A DNA stretch of 64,000 nt from Devosia sp. YIM 151766 (lineage in GTDB: Bacteria; Pseudomonadota; Alphaproteobacteria; Rhizobiales; Devosiaceae). The position numbers were made by a program, and so were the translations under genes. Under the pieces are notes generated by a model. It ran no database searches. It was not told where the DNA came from and saw only the letters and a list, made by a program, of their open reading frames with translations. Each line of letters opens with the position of its first letter. The first letter of the stretch is position 1. Shown here piece after piece: positions 54,104 to 62,581 of the stretch. The stretch spans positions 620,001-684,000 of the forward strand of contig NZ_CP127251.1 of assembly GCF_030285925.1 (NCBI RefSeq). The letters run 5' to 3'.

Positions 54104-54131
54104 CACCCTCGCGTCAAGCGCGAGGGTGACG
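54104..54131. repeat. P2 palindromic repeat, single unit
   Basis: CACCCTCGCGTCAAGCGCGA followed by GGGTGAC. It lies in the 110-base space between the convergent GH51 and GH4 genes and can fold into a hairpin, so it may act as a bidirectional terminator. Confidence 0.75.
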
Positions 54132-54162
54132 AACTGGGAAGAGGGGCGGCAGGCCGAAGGTT

Positions 54163-55512
54163 TTAGCGGCTCCGTGCCCAGTCTGGCAGCCAGTCTCCAT
54201 GGGCGGCGATGAGGTCGTCCACCAGCGACCAGATCTGATCGAGGTCCAGTTCCGCTGCCGTGTGCGGATCCATCATGGCGGCATGATAGATGTGCTGGCG
54301 GTTCTCCTCGACCAGCGCCCGCACCGTCAGTTCCTGCACGTTGATATTGGTGCGCATCAGCGCCGTCAGTTGCGGGGGCAGGGCGCCGATATAGGTGGGC
54401 TGAAGACCGTTATCGTCGACAAGGCAGGGCACTTCCACCGCGGCGGCGTCCGGCAGGGAAGTGATGACGCCATTATTGCGCAGATTGCCGTAGATCACCG
54501 AAGGCTCGCCGGTCCAAACCGAATGGACGATGGATGAGGCATATTCCTTTGACGGCTCGACGCTGATCGTCTCCGCCTTGCGATATTCCTCGGAGGTCTT
54601 CTTCCAGTCCTCGATCTGCTCGACGCAGCGCTTGGGATATTCGTCGAGCGGAATGCCGAATTTCTCGATCAGGTCCTCGCGGCCCTCCTTGATGAAATAG
54701 GGCGTGTATTCGGCGAAATGCTCGCTGCTTTCGGTGACGAAATAGCCCAGCCGCGTCATCATCTCATAGCGTACCTTATTGGGGCAGCGCGGGTTCCAGC
54801 CGGGCTTGGGAGCGCGGCCCTCGCGATAGGCGCGGTGCAGTTCGGGGTAAAGGTCCCGATAGGAGCCGTCGGGCTGGCGATGCTCGAAATTGAGATAGAA
54901 GGCCATGTGGTTGATGCCGGCCGAACGGTAGCGGATGTCCTTGTAGGGAATGTCGAGGTCGTGCGCCAATTCCATCGCCGTGCCCTGCACCGAATGGCAG
55001 AGGCCCACCTGCTTGATATGCGGGTATTTTTCGGCAATGGCCCAGGTGTTGATGGCCATGGGATTGACGTATTGCAGCATGATCGCCTCGGGCGCGACCG
55101 CCAGCATGTCCTCGCAGATGCGCCACAGATGCGGCACGGTGCGCAGGCCGCGCATGATGCCGCCAACGCCCAAAGTATCGGCAATGGTCTGGCGCAGATT
55201 GTATTTTTTGGGCACCTCGAAATCGACGATCGTGGAAGGCTCATAGCCGCCGATCTGGAAGCAGACGACGACGAAATTGGTCCCGTCCAGCGCCGCTCGC
55301 TGATTGTCATAGGCTGTCACACTTGCCGGCACGCCCAGCGTATTCACCAGCTTTCCCGCGATGATGGCGCTCTCTTCCAACCGGATGGGATCGATGTCCA
55401 TCAACCGGATTTCCGCGCCGGCCAACGCCGGACGCCGCAGGATATCGCCGACAATGTTCTTCATGAACACCGACGAGCCGGCACCGATAAAGGTGATCTT
55501 CGGATTGGCCAT
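54163..55512 (-). CDS. Glycoside hydrolase family 4 (alpha-galactosidase-like)
   Basis: 449 residues. N-terminal NAD loop FIGAGSSVFMKNIVGDIL; metal and catalytic region QYVNPMAINTWAI, CHSVQGTAMELAHDL and AGINHMAFYLN, then TEYTPYF. GH4 enzymes use NAD+, Mn2+ and a redox mechanism; the NPMAI, CHSVQ and GINH sets fit the alpha-galactosidase/glucosidase MelA branch. Cytoplasmic. Convergent with the GH51 gene. Upstream on the same strand is a relic of an Opp-type ABC ATPase, perhaps the former transporter for the same substrate. Confidence 0.87.
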   Translation of the reverse strand: MANPKITFIGAGSSVFMKNIVGDILRRPALAGAEIRLMDIDPIRLEESAIIAGKLVNTLGVPASVTAYDNQRAALDGTNFVVVCFQIGGYEPSTIVDFEVPKKYNLRQTIADTLGVGGIMRGLRTVPHLWRICEDMLAVAPEAIMLQYVNPMAINTWAIAEKYPHIKQVGLCHSVQGTAMELAHDLDIPYKDIRYRSAGINHMAFYLNFEHRQPDGSYRDLYPELHRAYREGRAPKPGWNPRCPNKVRYEMMTRLGYFVTESSEHFAEYTPYFIKEGREDLIEKFGIPLDEYPKRCVEQIEDWKKTSEEYRKAETISVEPSKEYASSIVHSVWTGEPSVIYGNLRNNGVITSLPDAAAVEVPCLVDDNGLQPTYIGALPPQLTALMRTNINVQELTVRALVEENRQHIYHAAMMDPHTAAELDLDQIWSLVDDLIAAHGDWLPDWARSR

Positions 55513-55533
55513 TTTTTGAAATAACTCCAGCAG

Positions 55534-55760
55534 TCAGGCGGCAATTTCGAATGCGGCGCGGACCAGCCGGGCCGTTTCTTCGGCAGGGAATTGATGAGGA
55601 TCGTGTTGATCGGCCCCTATTCGACGATCCGGCCATTCTGCATGACCACGGCACGGCGGCAAAGCGCCATGTCGCCGGCAAGGGCGATGCGCCCCCAGCT
55701 TTGAGCCATGGCCCGCGAGATCAGGAACAAAACCCGCGCCGAGGCCGTTATTTCCAGGTT
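55534..55760 (-). pseudogene. Remnant of an Opp/Dpp-type ABC transporter ATPase
   Basis: On the minus strand, one frame gives SARVLFLISRAMAQSWGRIA and ALCRRAVVMQNGRIVE, then a stop codon (TAG). After a frameshift FPAEETARLVRAAFEIAA runs to a stop at 55534. The order follows the region after Walker B, around the H loop, and the VVMxxGRIVE ending of peptide-family ATPases, with an inserted or altered segment. No N-terminal half is present, and ku1 begins 17 bases beyond. Translated by eye, so boundaries are approximate. Confidence 0.6.
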
Positions 55761-55777
55761 GCCCGGAGAATGATCAC

Positions 55778-56584
55778 ATGGCGCCGCGCTCGTTCTGGAA
55801 AGGCTATCTCAAGCTCTCCCTCGTCACCTGTCCGGTGGCGATGACGCCAGCGACTTCCGAGAACGAGAAAGTGCGTTTCCATACGCTCAACGCCAAAACC
55901 GGCAATCGCGTGGTCAGCCAATATGTCGACGCGGTTTCCGGAAAGCCCGTCGACGAAGATGACGAGGTCAAGGGCTATCAGCGCGGCGAAGACGATTACG
56001 TGATGCTGGAGGATGACGAGATCGCGGCGGTCGCCCTGGAGAGCACGCGCACGATCGATATCGACAGCTTCGTTCCCCGCGACAGCATCGAATGGATCTG
56101 GTACGACAAGCCGCATTATCTGACGCCGAACGATCCTGTCGGCGAGGAAGCCTTCTCGGTTATCCGTGATGCGATGGCATCCACTAATACGGTCGGCATC
56201 TCACGCCTCGTCATGTATCGCCGGGAACGGGCAGTGATGCTGGAGCCCCGCGACAGGGGCATCATCCTCTGGACCCTGCGCTATGGCGACGAGGTGCGGG
56301 ACGAGAGCGATTATTTCGGCGATATCAAGGATAGCAAACCCGATCCCAAGCTGATGACGCTGGTGACGAAACTGATCGACGAGCGCACCGCGCCCTGGAC
56401 GGCGAAAATGATCGACGATCCGGTTCAGGATAAGCTGCTCGATATCATCGCGGCCAAGAAAAAGGGCAGGAAACGCGTGGCGCAGCCCAAGCCTGCGGCC
56501 GCGGAGCCCGCCAGCAACGTCATCAATATCATGGACGCGCTGCGCCAGAGCATCGGCTCGGAAGGCCGGCAGAAGCGGAAATAG
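55778..56584 (+). CDS. ku: Ku protein, first copy
   Basis: 268 residues of bacterial Ku, which binds DNA ends and recruits LigD. Starts MAPRSFWKGYLKLSLVTCPV, followed by VRFHTLNAKTGNRVVSQYVD, DDEVKGYQ, YDKPHYLTPND and GISRLVMYRRERAVMLEPR. The tail is basic (AKKKGRKRVAQPKPAA) and ends with an IMDALRQSIG segment like that of rhizobial Ku proteins. It converges with ligD with 34 bases between stops. CGGAGAA precedes the ATG. Confidence 0.94.
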   Translation: MAPRSFWKGYLKLSLVTCPVAMTPATSENEKVRFHTLNAKTGNRVVSQYVDAVSGKPVDEDDEVKGYQRGEDDYVMLEDDEIAAVALESTRTIDIDSFVPRDSIEWIWYDKPHYLTPNDPVGEEAFSVIRDAMASTNTVGISRLVMYRRERAVMLEPRDRGIILWTLRYGDEVRDESDYFGDIKDSKPDPKLMTLVTKLIDERTAPWTAKMIDDPVQDKLLDIIAAKKKGRKRVAQPKPAAAEPASNVINIMDALRQSIGSEGRQKRK

Positions 56585-56618
56585 CGAGGGTGACGAGCCG
56601 GGACGGGGCGGAGCGGCT

Positions 56619-59174
56619 CTAATCCGCTTTGCGTTTGCGCCTTGCGGGAACGGCCAGGGGTTCGGCCGCCGCCCGGAAATCCTCCCAAGGATCGGATGCG
56701 AGCGCGGCGAGCCGCGTCGGCGTATTGTCCACGGTGAAATAATCCGGCCCGATTCCCGGGCTCAATTCCTCCCAGGCCAGCGGCATCGAGACGGCGGCGC
56801 CGGGCCGGGCGCGCGTCGAATATGGCGCCACGGCGGTCATGCCACGCTGATTGCGCAGATAATCGATCAGAATCTTGCCGCGCCGCTTTGACTTGGTGAT
56901 GGTCGAGACATATTTGTCCGGACTGTCGGCGGCCATATTGTCAGCCAATGCCTTGGTGAAGGCCTTCACCGCCGGCCAGTCGGCCTTGGGCTTGAGCGGC
57001 ACGACGACATGCAGGCCTTTGCCGCCCGATGTCTTGACGAAAGGATTGAAGCCGGCATCTTCGAGCCGCGCTTTGGTTTCCTCGGCGGCGGCGATGATCG
57101 CCTCCCAGACGACACCCTCGCCAGGATCGAGATCCATGACGATAATATCGGGCCGCTCCCAGTCCGCCACCGTCGACCCCCAGGGGTGGATTTCCAGCAC
57201 CGCCGACTGAACGAGGCCGATCAGCCCGTCGAGATCATTGATCGAAATGAGCGGCTCGTCGTCCTTGTCCTTGGGATCGTCCACTAGCACGATGTGCTTG
57301 TTCAGCCCTTTCCAGGCATGTTTCTGGAAGAATGTCTGTCCGGTAATGCCGCTCGGGCAGCGCAGCAATGCCAGCGGCCGACCGACGATATGGGGTGCGA
57401 TATAGCGCCAGACCTCGGTGTAATAATCGGCAAGCCCTTCCTTGGTGACCCCTTCGTCCGGCCAATAGATCCGATCTGGATGGGTGAGCGTGACGGTGCG
57501 GCGCTGCGGCTTTGGCATTGCGGTCTTGCTCCTGGGAATTTCCCGGACGATTTCGCTGGCCGCCTTGTCTTCGCGCAGGCCCCGGAACGAGGCGTGGCGG
57601 AGGTGGCCATCGGCCGTCCAGGCCCTGAATTCCACCTCGGCCACCAGCTCGGGTCGGACATAGCGGGCGAGACGGGCTTCCTCGGCGGTGAGCTTCCCGG
57701 CGAAAGGGCTCTCGGGGACGCGCATGCGTTCGAGCCGCTTGAACAGGTTCTCGGCAACCATACCGCTGAAGCCTGTTCCGACACGGCCGACATGCACCAA
57801 TTTGCCATCCTCATAAACGCCGAGAACGAGAGAGCCGATCGCCTGGCGCGATGTCGAGGACGGCACATAGCCGGCGACCACGAATTCCTGCCGCGCCGAG
57901 CATTTGGATTTGATCCAGGCCTTGCCGCGGCCCGACCGATAGGGCGCATCCCTGAGCTTGGAGACCACGCCTTCGAGACTGAGCCGGCAGGCATGACGCA
58001 GGACCAGGCCGCCATTCTCGTCGAAATGGCTGCTATAGCGGATAAGACCTGGCTCGGCCCCCACCAGTTTTTCCAGCATGGCTTTGCGCGCGATGAGAGG
58101 CAGAGCGCGCAAATCATAGCCGTCGAGATAAAGCAGATCGAAGACATAGAAGGCGAAGCGGTCGGAGCGGCCGGCGCTGAGATCGGCTTGCAGGGCGGAA
58201 AAATCGGAGGCGCCAGACCCGGACTCGACGACCAGTTCGCCATCGATAAGCGCCGTTCCCAGCGGTAGCGCCTGCAATGCCGCGGCAACGTCCTTGCCGA
58301 ATTTCTTGGTCCAGTCGAGACCGCTGCGGGTCAGGAGCTTGACCCGGCCAGCCTCTATCCGCGCCTGGAGCCGGTAACCGTCGAACTTGATCTCGTGAAT
58401 CCAGCGCTCGCCCGCCGGCGGCGCCGCCATGAGCGTGGCCAGCGTCGGCTCGACGAAAGCGGGCAAGGATGCCTTCTTCGCGCCTTTCACCGATGCGGGA
58501 TCGGGAAGCTCGATATCGGCCTCAGGCTCCGGCGCTTTTTTGGATTTCGAGGGCTTTTGCGCTGCCGGTTTGACGATCTTTCCGGTTTTCGACGACCAGC
58601 CGGGGGCCTCGCCAGCGACGTCCCCGATCTCGCGGCCGGTCTTGACCGATTCCGGGCGCTCCTCGAGAATATCGGGGTCGCCGGCCGTTCGGGCGACATC
58701 GTCCTCGCCCTTGATCAGCAGCCAGTTTTCGCGCTTCTCGGAGGGCTTGCCCCGCATCTTGACGAGATGCCAGCGCCCCGCGAGCTTTTCGCCCGCCAGC
58801 TCGAATTCGAGATGGCCTTTGGCATAGCCCTTATGGGCATCAAATATGGGATTCCAGGTGCCCCGATCCCAGATGATGACGGTGCCGCCCCCATATTCGC
58901 CCTTGGGGATCGTGCCCTCGAAATCATTGTATTCAAGCGGATGGTCCTCGACATGGACGGCCAGCCGTTTTTCGCCGGGGACCAGGCTAGGCCCCTTCGT
59001 CACCGCCCAGCTCTTCATCACGCCATCCATCTCCAGCCGAAGATCGTAGTGCAGACGCGTCGCGGCATGTTTCTGGATGACGAAGGCATTGCCGGTTTTC
59101 CGGGCTTTCCGGCCCTTGGGTTCGGAAGTCGACTTGAAATTGCGCTTCTGCCGATAGGTTTCGAGCGTCGCCAT
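56619..59174 (-). CDS. ligD: ATP-dependent DNA ligase D (NHEJ)
   Basis: 851 residues with three domains in the order phosphoesterase, ligase, polymerase. N-terminal 3'-phosphoesterase: FVIQKHAATRLHYDLRLEMD, IPKGEYGGGTV. Ligase: adenylated lysine in IHEIKFDGYRLQAR, then ALIDGELVV and EGVVSKLRDAPY. C-terminal polymerase (AEP primase type): MDLDPGEGVVWE (metal-binding Asp pair) and KTSGGKGLHVVVPL. Full three-domain enzymes fill, trim and seal broken ends. Convergent with ku1; its ATG follows ku2 by two bases. Confidence 0.95.
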   Translation of the reverse strand: MATLETYRQKRNFKSTSEPKGRKARKTGNAFVIQKHAATRLHYDLRLEMDGVMKSWAVTKGPSLVPGEKRLAVHVEDHPLEYNDFEGTIPKGEYGGGTVIIWDRGTWNPIFDAHKGYAKGHLEFELAGEKLAGRWHLVKMRGKPSEKRENWLLIKGEDDVARTAGDPDILEERPESVKTGREIGDVAGEAPGWSSKTGKIVKPAAQKPSKSKKAPEPEADIELPDPASVKGAKKASLPAFVEPTLATLMAAPPAGERWIHEIKFDGYRLQARIEAGRVKLLTRSGLDWTKKFGKDVAAALQALPLGTALIDGELVVESGSGASDFSALQADLSAGRSDRFAFYVFDLLYLDGYDLRALPLIARKAMLEKLVGAEPGLIRYSSHFDENGGLVLRHACRLSLEGVVSKLRDAPYRSGRGKAWIKSKCSARQEFVVAGYVPSSTSRQAIGSLVLGVYEDGKLVHVGRVGTGFSGMVAENLFKRLERMRVPESPFAGKLTAEEARLARYVRPELVAEVEFRAWTADGHLRHASFRGLREDKAASEIVREIPRSKTAMPKPQRRTVTLTHPDRIYWPDEGVTKEGLADYYTEVWRYIAPHIVGRPLALLRCPSGITGQTFFQKHAWKGLNKHIVLVDDPKDKDDEPLISINDLDGLIGLVQSAVLEIHPWGSTVADWERPDIIVMDLDPGEGVVWEAIIAAAEETKARLEDAGFNPFVKTSGGKGLHVVVPLKPKADWPAVKAFTKALADNMAADSPDKYVSTITKSKRRGKILIDYLRNQRGMTAVAPYSTRARPGAAVSMPLAWEELSPGIGPDYFTVDNTPTRLAALASDPWEDFRAAAEPLAVPARRKRKAD

Positions 59175-59176
59175 GA

Positions 59177-60025
59177 TCAGCTTGCCTTGCGACGGGCGGG
59201 CGCGGCTTTCGCCTTGGACTTCGCAGTACCCGCAGCAGCCCGCTTCTTGCCCGAAAGGCCGGCGCTCTCGCGCAAAGCGGCCATCAGGTCGACCACCTTG
59301 TCCTGCCTGGGCTCCTTGCGGACCTCGATCTTGCGGCCTTCGCTCTTCGCCTTGACCAATTCGGCCAGGGCCGCCTCATAGCGATCCTCGAACGCCTTTG
59401 GATCGAACTTGCCGCTCTTGGTCTTGATGATGTGTTCGGCCAGTTCCAGCATTTCGCCTTTGATCTTGATCTCGGGAACGCTGTCGAACGCCTCTTTGGC
59501 CGAGCGGACCTCGTAATCGAAATTGAGGGTCGTGGCGATCAGGCCGGGCCCATGCGCACGAATGAGAACCGTGCGGACGCGGCGGAACAGCACCGTCTGG
59601 GCGAGGGCGGCGACCTGCTTTTTACGCATGCCCTCGCGGATCAGCGCATAGGCCTCTTCGGCATGGCGGTCGCTCGGCGCCAGATAATAGGGCTTGTCGA
59701 AATAGACGTCATCGATGTCGCCGCAGCCGATAAAGGCCGAGACCGCAAGCGTCTTGTCGCTATCGGGCACCGCCGCGGCAACCTCGTCCGGATCGAGCAT
59801 AATATATTCCCCCGAGCCGACCTCGTAGCCCTTGACCTGCTCCTCGCGATCGACGGGCTTGCCGGTATCGCTATCGACGAACTGGCGCCGGACTCGGTGG
59901 CCCGTGGCGCGATTGAGGGTATGGAAGGCGATGCGCTCGGAGGTCGAGGCAGCCGTATAAAGAGCCACCGGGCAATTGACCTCGGCGACTTTCAAAAAGC
60001 CCTTCCAATTTGCTCTTGGCGCCAA
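59177..60025 (-). CDS. ku: Ku protein, second copy (TTG start)
   Basis: 282 residues. The family N-terminus (APRANWKGFLKVAEVNCPVAL) begins directly after a TTG at 60025 which is preceded by GGGAGA at eight bases; an upstream frame gives an unrelated extension. Central ERIAFHTLNRATGHRVRRQFVD, EQVKGYEVG, ALAQTVLFRRVRTVLIRAHG. The basic tail (KKRAAAGTAKSKAKAAPARRK) suits DNA binding. It precedes ligD by two bases, so the two are co-translated. Clearly diverged from ku1, so the pair may make a heterodimer, as reported for Sinorhizobium. Confidence 0.9.
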   Translation of the reverse strand: MAPRANWKGFLKVAEVNCPVALYTAASTSERIAFHTLNRATGHRVRRQFVDSDTGKPVDREEQVKGYEVGSGEYIMLDPDEVAAAVPDSDKTLAVSAFIGCGDIDDVYFDKPYYLAPSDRHAEEAYALIREGMRKKQVAALAQTVLFRRVRTVLIRAHGPGLIATTLNFDYEVRSAKEAFDSVPEIKIKGEMLELAEHIIKTKSGKFDPKAFEDRYEAALAELVKAKSEGRKIEVRKEPRQDKVVDLMAALRESAGLSGKKRAAAGTAKSKAKAAPARRKAS

Positions 60026-60160
60026 GGCCGCTCTCCCGCGCAATATTTGCGACAGCAACGGAGTGGGCAGGCGGTTCGTTCCCGGAAGGGCGTCGCCGTT
60101 CCCGGGCGCGGCCATAGATGCGGCCGAGCACAGGGGCGACCGTGTCGAATAGCGATTCGA

Positions 60161-62581
60161 TCAGCCCGCCATTATCCAAATTGGCCCGGAAGCGGAGCCG
60201 AATATCGTCGGCAATGCCGGCGCGACCTCTGCAAGACCGGCTTGGTGCCCTGACGACAGGTCGGCGAACACCGTTATCTGCACGTCGCCATGCCGCCGCC
60301 GGAATGCAAGCACATTGTCGCCGGCGGGCAGCGGCTCATAGCTGCCGGCGGCGAACAATTGTGGAGCGCGCCGGCGGAAATGCAGCAGGGCCCGGGTCAG
60401 GAGCAGTTTTTCGTCCCGAACCGGAAGCGGCCTGGCCAATCGTCGGGCCAGCGCAGCAAAATCGAGCGGCCGGCGGTTGTCCGGGTCGACGAAACTTTGC
60501 TCCCAATCCTCGGCGCCCCGGTAAATATCGGGCACACCCGGAACGGTCAGCTTGAGCGCGGTCTGAATCAGGGCCTTGCGGCGCCCGATCGCCTGTAGCC
60601 GGCGGCGCGTGGGGTGAAAACTAGCAAGAAAGCTTTCATTGGCCAGCGCGCGGTCGATAAATGCCGCGAATGCAGTTTCATAATCGACATTCTTCACGCC
60701 CCAATCGCTGCGCCAGCGCGCTTCGCGCAACGATTTCGTCATCGTGTCCCGAAGACGCTGGGCCAGGTCTGCCGCATCGCCCTCTATCGGCCAGCCACCC
60801 AGCAGGAGCTGGAAGAACAGGTAAAGGTCGTTGGCATGAAGACCGGCCGCGTCGGGGGCCAGGATAGCATGCCAATCGCGAACGGCCGCCGACCAAAGAC
60901 CCGGCTCATCGGCTATGGCGGCGATAATGGACCGGATGTCCTCGCCACGCTTGGAATCGTGCGTCGAGGTGGACAGCAGGCAGCCCGGATGTGTTGCCAG
61001 CCGCCGGCGGTTGGCGTCGTGAAAAGCCGCAATTGACAGAGAAAAGCGCTCTGGATGCGCACCGACCTCGTTGAGAGCCGCCAATCGGTTGTAGCGATAG
61101 AGCGCCGTGTCCTCCACGCCCTTGGCCATGACCGGTCCGGTATATTGCTGGAACCGGCCAATGGCGTCGGCCACTGCCTGCCGGTCATAGGCGGCCGGCA
61201 GCCGGCCCGAAAGCAAGGCAGCGATAAAGTCGAACAGAGCCGGCTGAATCTGCGATTGGCTGCGGCGGGCCCGAGCGATGGCAATGTTCAGTTCCCGGCC
61301 GTCACGGGAGGATAGGCCGTCGGCTTTCGCATAGGTTCTATAGACCGAAAGTTGCGCTATCGTCTCGCGCAGGGCGCGGCGCAAGCCAGCTTGGGTCAGG
61401 TCGCTTGTGGCGCTGACGGACCAGGCAATAGCTGCAAGACGCCGTGCCAGAGCTGTCAGTTCGGCCGCCAATTCATTATCCATGACCCGCAATTTGCACT
61501 GATAGGCCTGCTCGGGAACGGGCGTCAGGTCGCCCGTAAAGGCAATATAGGACGCGGTGACCTCGGCTTCGCCCGGCTCATGCATGAGCACCCTGGTTAA
61601 TTGCGCGCCGACCTCATAGCCGGTCGTGCCCTCCACCGGCCAATCCGCACGAATGGCTTCATGCGGCGCAAGGATTTTCTCGACCACCAGATAAACGGGA
61701 CGCGGCAAGCGGGCGCGAAGGGCGTCCAGATAGCCCTTCGGATCGAGAAGTCCGTCGATATGGTCGATCCGCAGGCCATCGATCAGGCCCTCGGCGACCA
61801 GCGAAAAGACCAGTTTATGGACGTGATCGAAGACCTGCCCCCGGTCGATCCGGATGCCAGCCAGTTCGCTGTTGACGAAGAAGCGGCGATAATTGATCTC
61901 GTCTGCGGCCACGGAAAAATGCGCCAGCCGCCAATGCTGGCGCGCCATCAGCCTATGGAGCGGCAGCCAGCTATCGGCATGTCCGGCCTGTCCCGCATGA
62001 GCGGCGGCTACGGTCTCGGCGCTGCCGTGGCGTTCGAGCAGCAAGGTGGTGTCGTCGGCCCGGATCGGCAATTTGTGGGCATCATAGGCCCAGACGGCCA
62101 ATCCGTCGCCATCCGCCTTGAGCCGCAGATCGCCGGCGAGGAGGCTGTCCCGGTAACTTGCGCCGAGAAAGGGCATGAGCAGCTTGCCCTCCATGCCGGG
62201 CCGGCCGAATTGCCAGTCAATGTCAAACCAGTCGGCATAGCGACTGGCCGCCCCATATTTCAACACGTCCAGCCACAAGGCATTGTCGGCGCCGCCGACG
62301 CCCATATGGTTGGGCACGAAATCAAGCAGGATGCCCATTTCGCGCCGGTGCAGCGCGGCGGCAAAGGCGCGGAAATCGTCGAGCGAGCCTAATTCCGGAT
62401 TGATCCTGGTGTGATCGACAATGTCATAGCCATGCGTGCTGCCCGGATGGGCCATGAGGATGGGGGAGAGGTAGACGTGGCTGATCCCCAAATCATCCAG
62501 ATAAGGCACCAGCGCAGTGGCCCGGGCAAAGGTGAAGTCCTTGTTGAGTTGAAGGCGATAGGTGGCGCGGGGTGCAATCAT
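60161..62581 (-). CDS. treY: Maltooligosyltrehalose synthase
   Basis: 806 residues, GH13 family. Converts the reducing-end maltose unit of maltodextrins to a terminal trehalose. Motifs: ATYRLQLNKDFTFARATALVPYL, GSTHGYDIVDHTRINPELG, LDFVPNHMGVGGADNALWLDV, LRIDHIDGLLDPKGYLDALR (catalytic Asp), STHDSKRGEDIRSI and PGVPDIYRGAEDWEQSFVDPDNRRPLD. The ATG at 62581 overlaps the treZ stop (ATGA). Trehalose made by TreY-TreZ protects against desiccation and osmotic stress. Confidence 0.95.
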   Translation of the reverse strand: MIAPRATYRLQLNKDFTFARATALVPYLDDLGISHVYLSPILMAHPGSTHGYDIVDHTRINPELGSLDDFRAFAAALHRREMGILLDFVPNHMGVGGADNALWLDVLKYGAASRYADWFDIDWQFGRPGMEGKLLMPFLGASYRDSLLAGDLRLKADGDGLAVWAYDAHKLPIRADDTTLLLERHGSAETVAAAHAGQAGHADSWLPLHRLMARQHWRLAHFSVAADEINYRRFFVNSELAGIRIDRGQVFDHVHKLVFSLVAEGLIDGLRIDHIDGLLDPKGYLDALRARLPRPVYLVVEKILAPHEAIRADWPVEGTTGYEVGAQLTRVLMHEPGEAEVTASYIAFTGDLTPVPEQAYQCKLRVMDNELAAELTALARRLAAIAWSVSATSDLTQAGLRRALRETIAQLSVYRTYAKADGLSSRDGRELNIAIARARRSQSQIQPALFDFIAALLSGRLPAAYDRQAVADAIGRFQQYTGPVMAKGVEDTALYRYNRLAALNEVGAHPERFSLSIAAFHDANRRRLATHPGCLLSTSTHDSKRGEDIRSIIAAIADEPGLWSAAVRDWHAILAPDAAGLHANDLYLFFQLLLGGWPIEGDAADLAQRLRDTMTKSLREARWRSDWGVKNVDYETAFAAFIDRALANESFLASFHPTRRRLQAIGRRKALIQTALKLTVPGVPDIYRGAEDWEQSFVDPDNRRPLDFAALARRLARPLPVRDEKLLLTRALLHFRRRAPQLFAAGSYEPLPAGDNVLAFRRRHGDVQITVFADLSSGHQAGLAEVAPALPTIFGSASGPIWIMAG

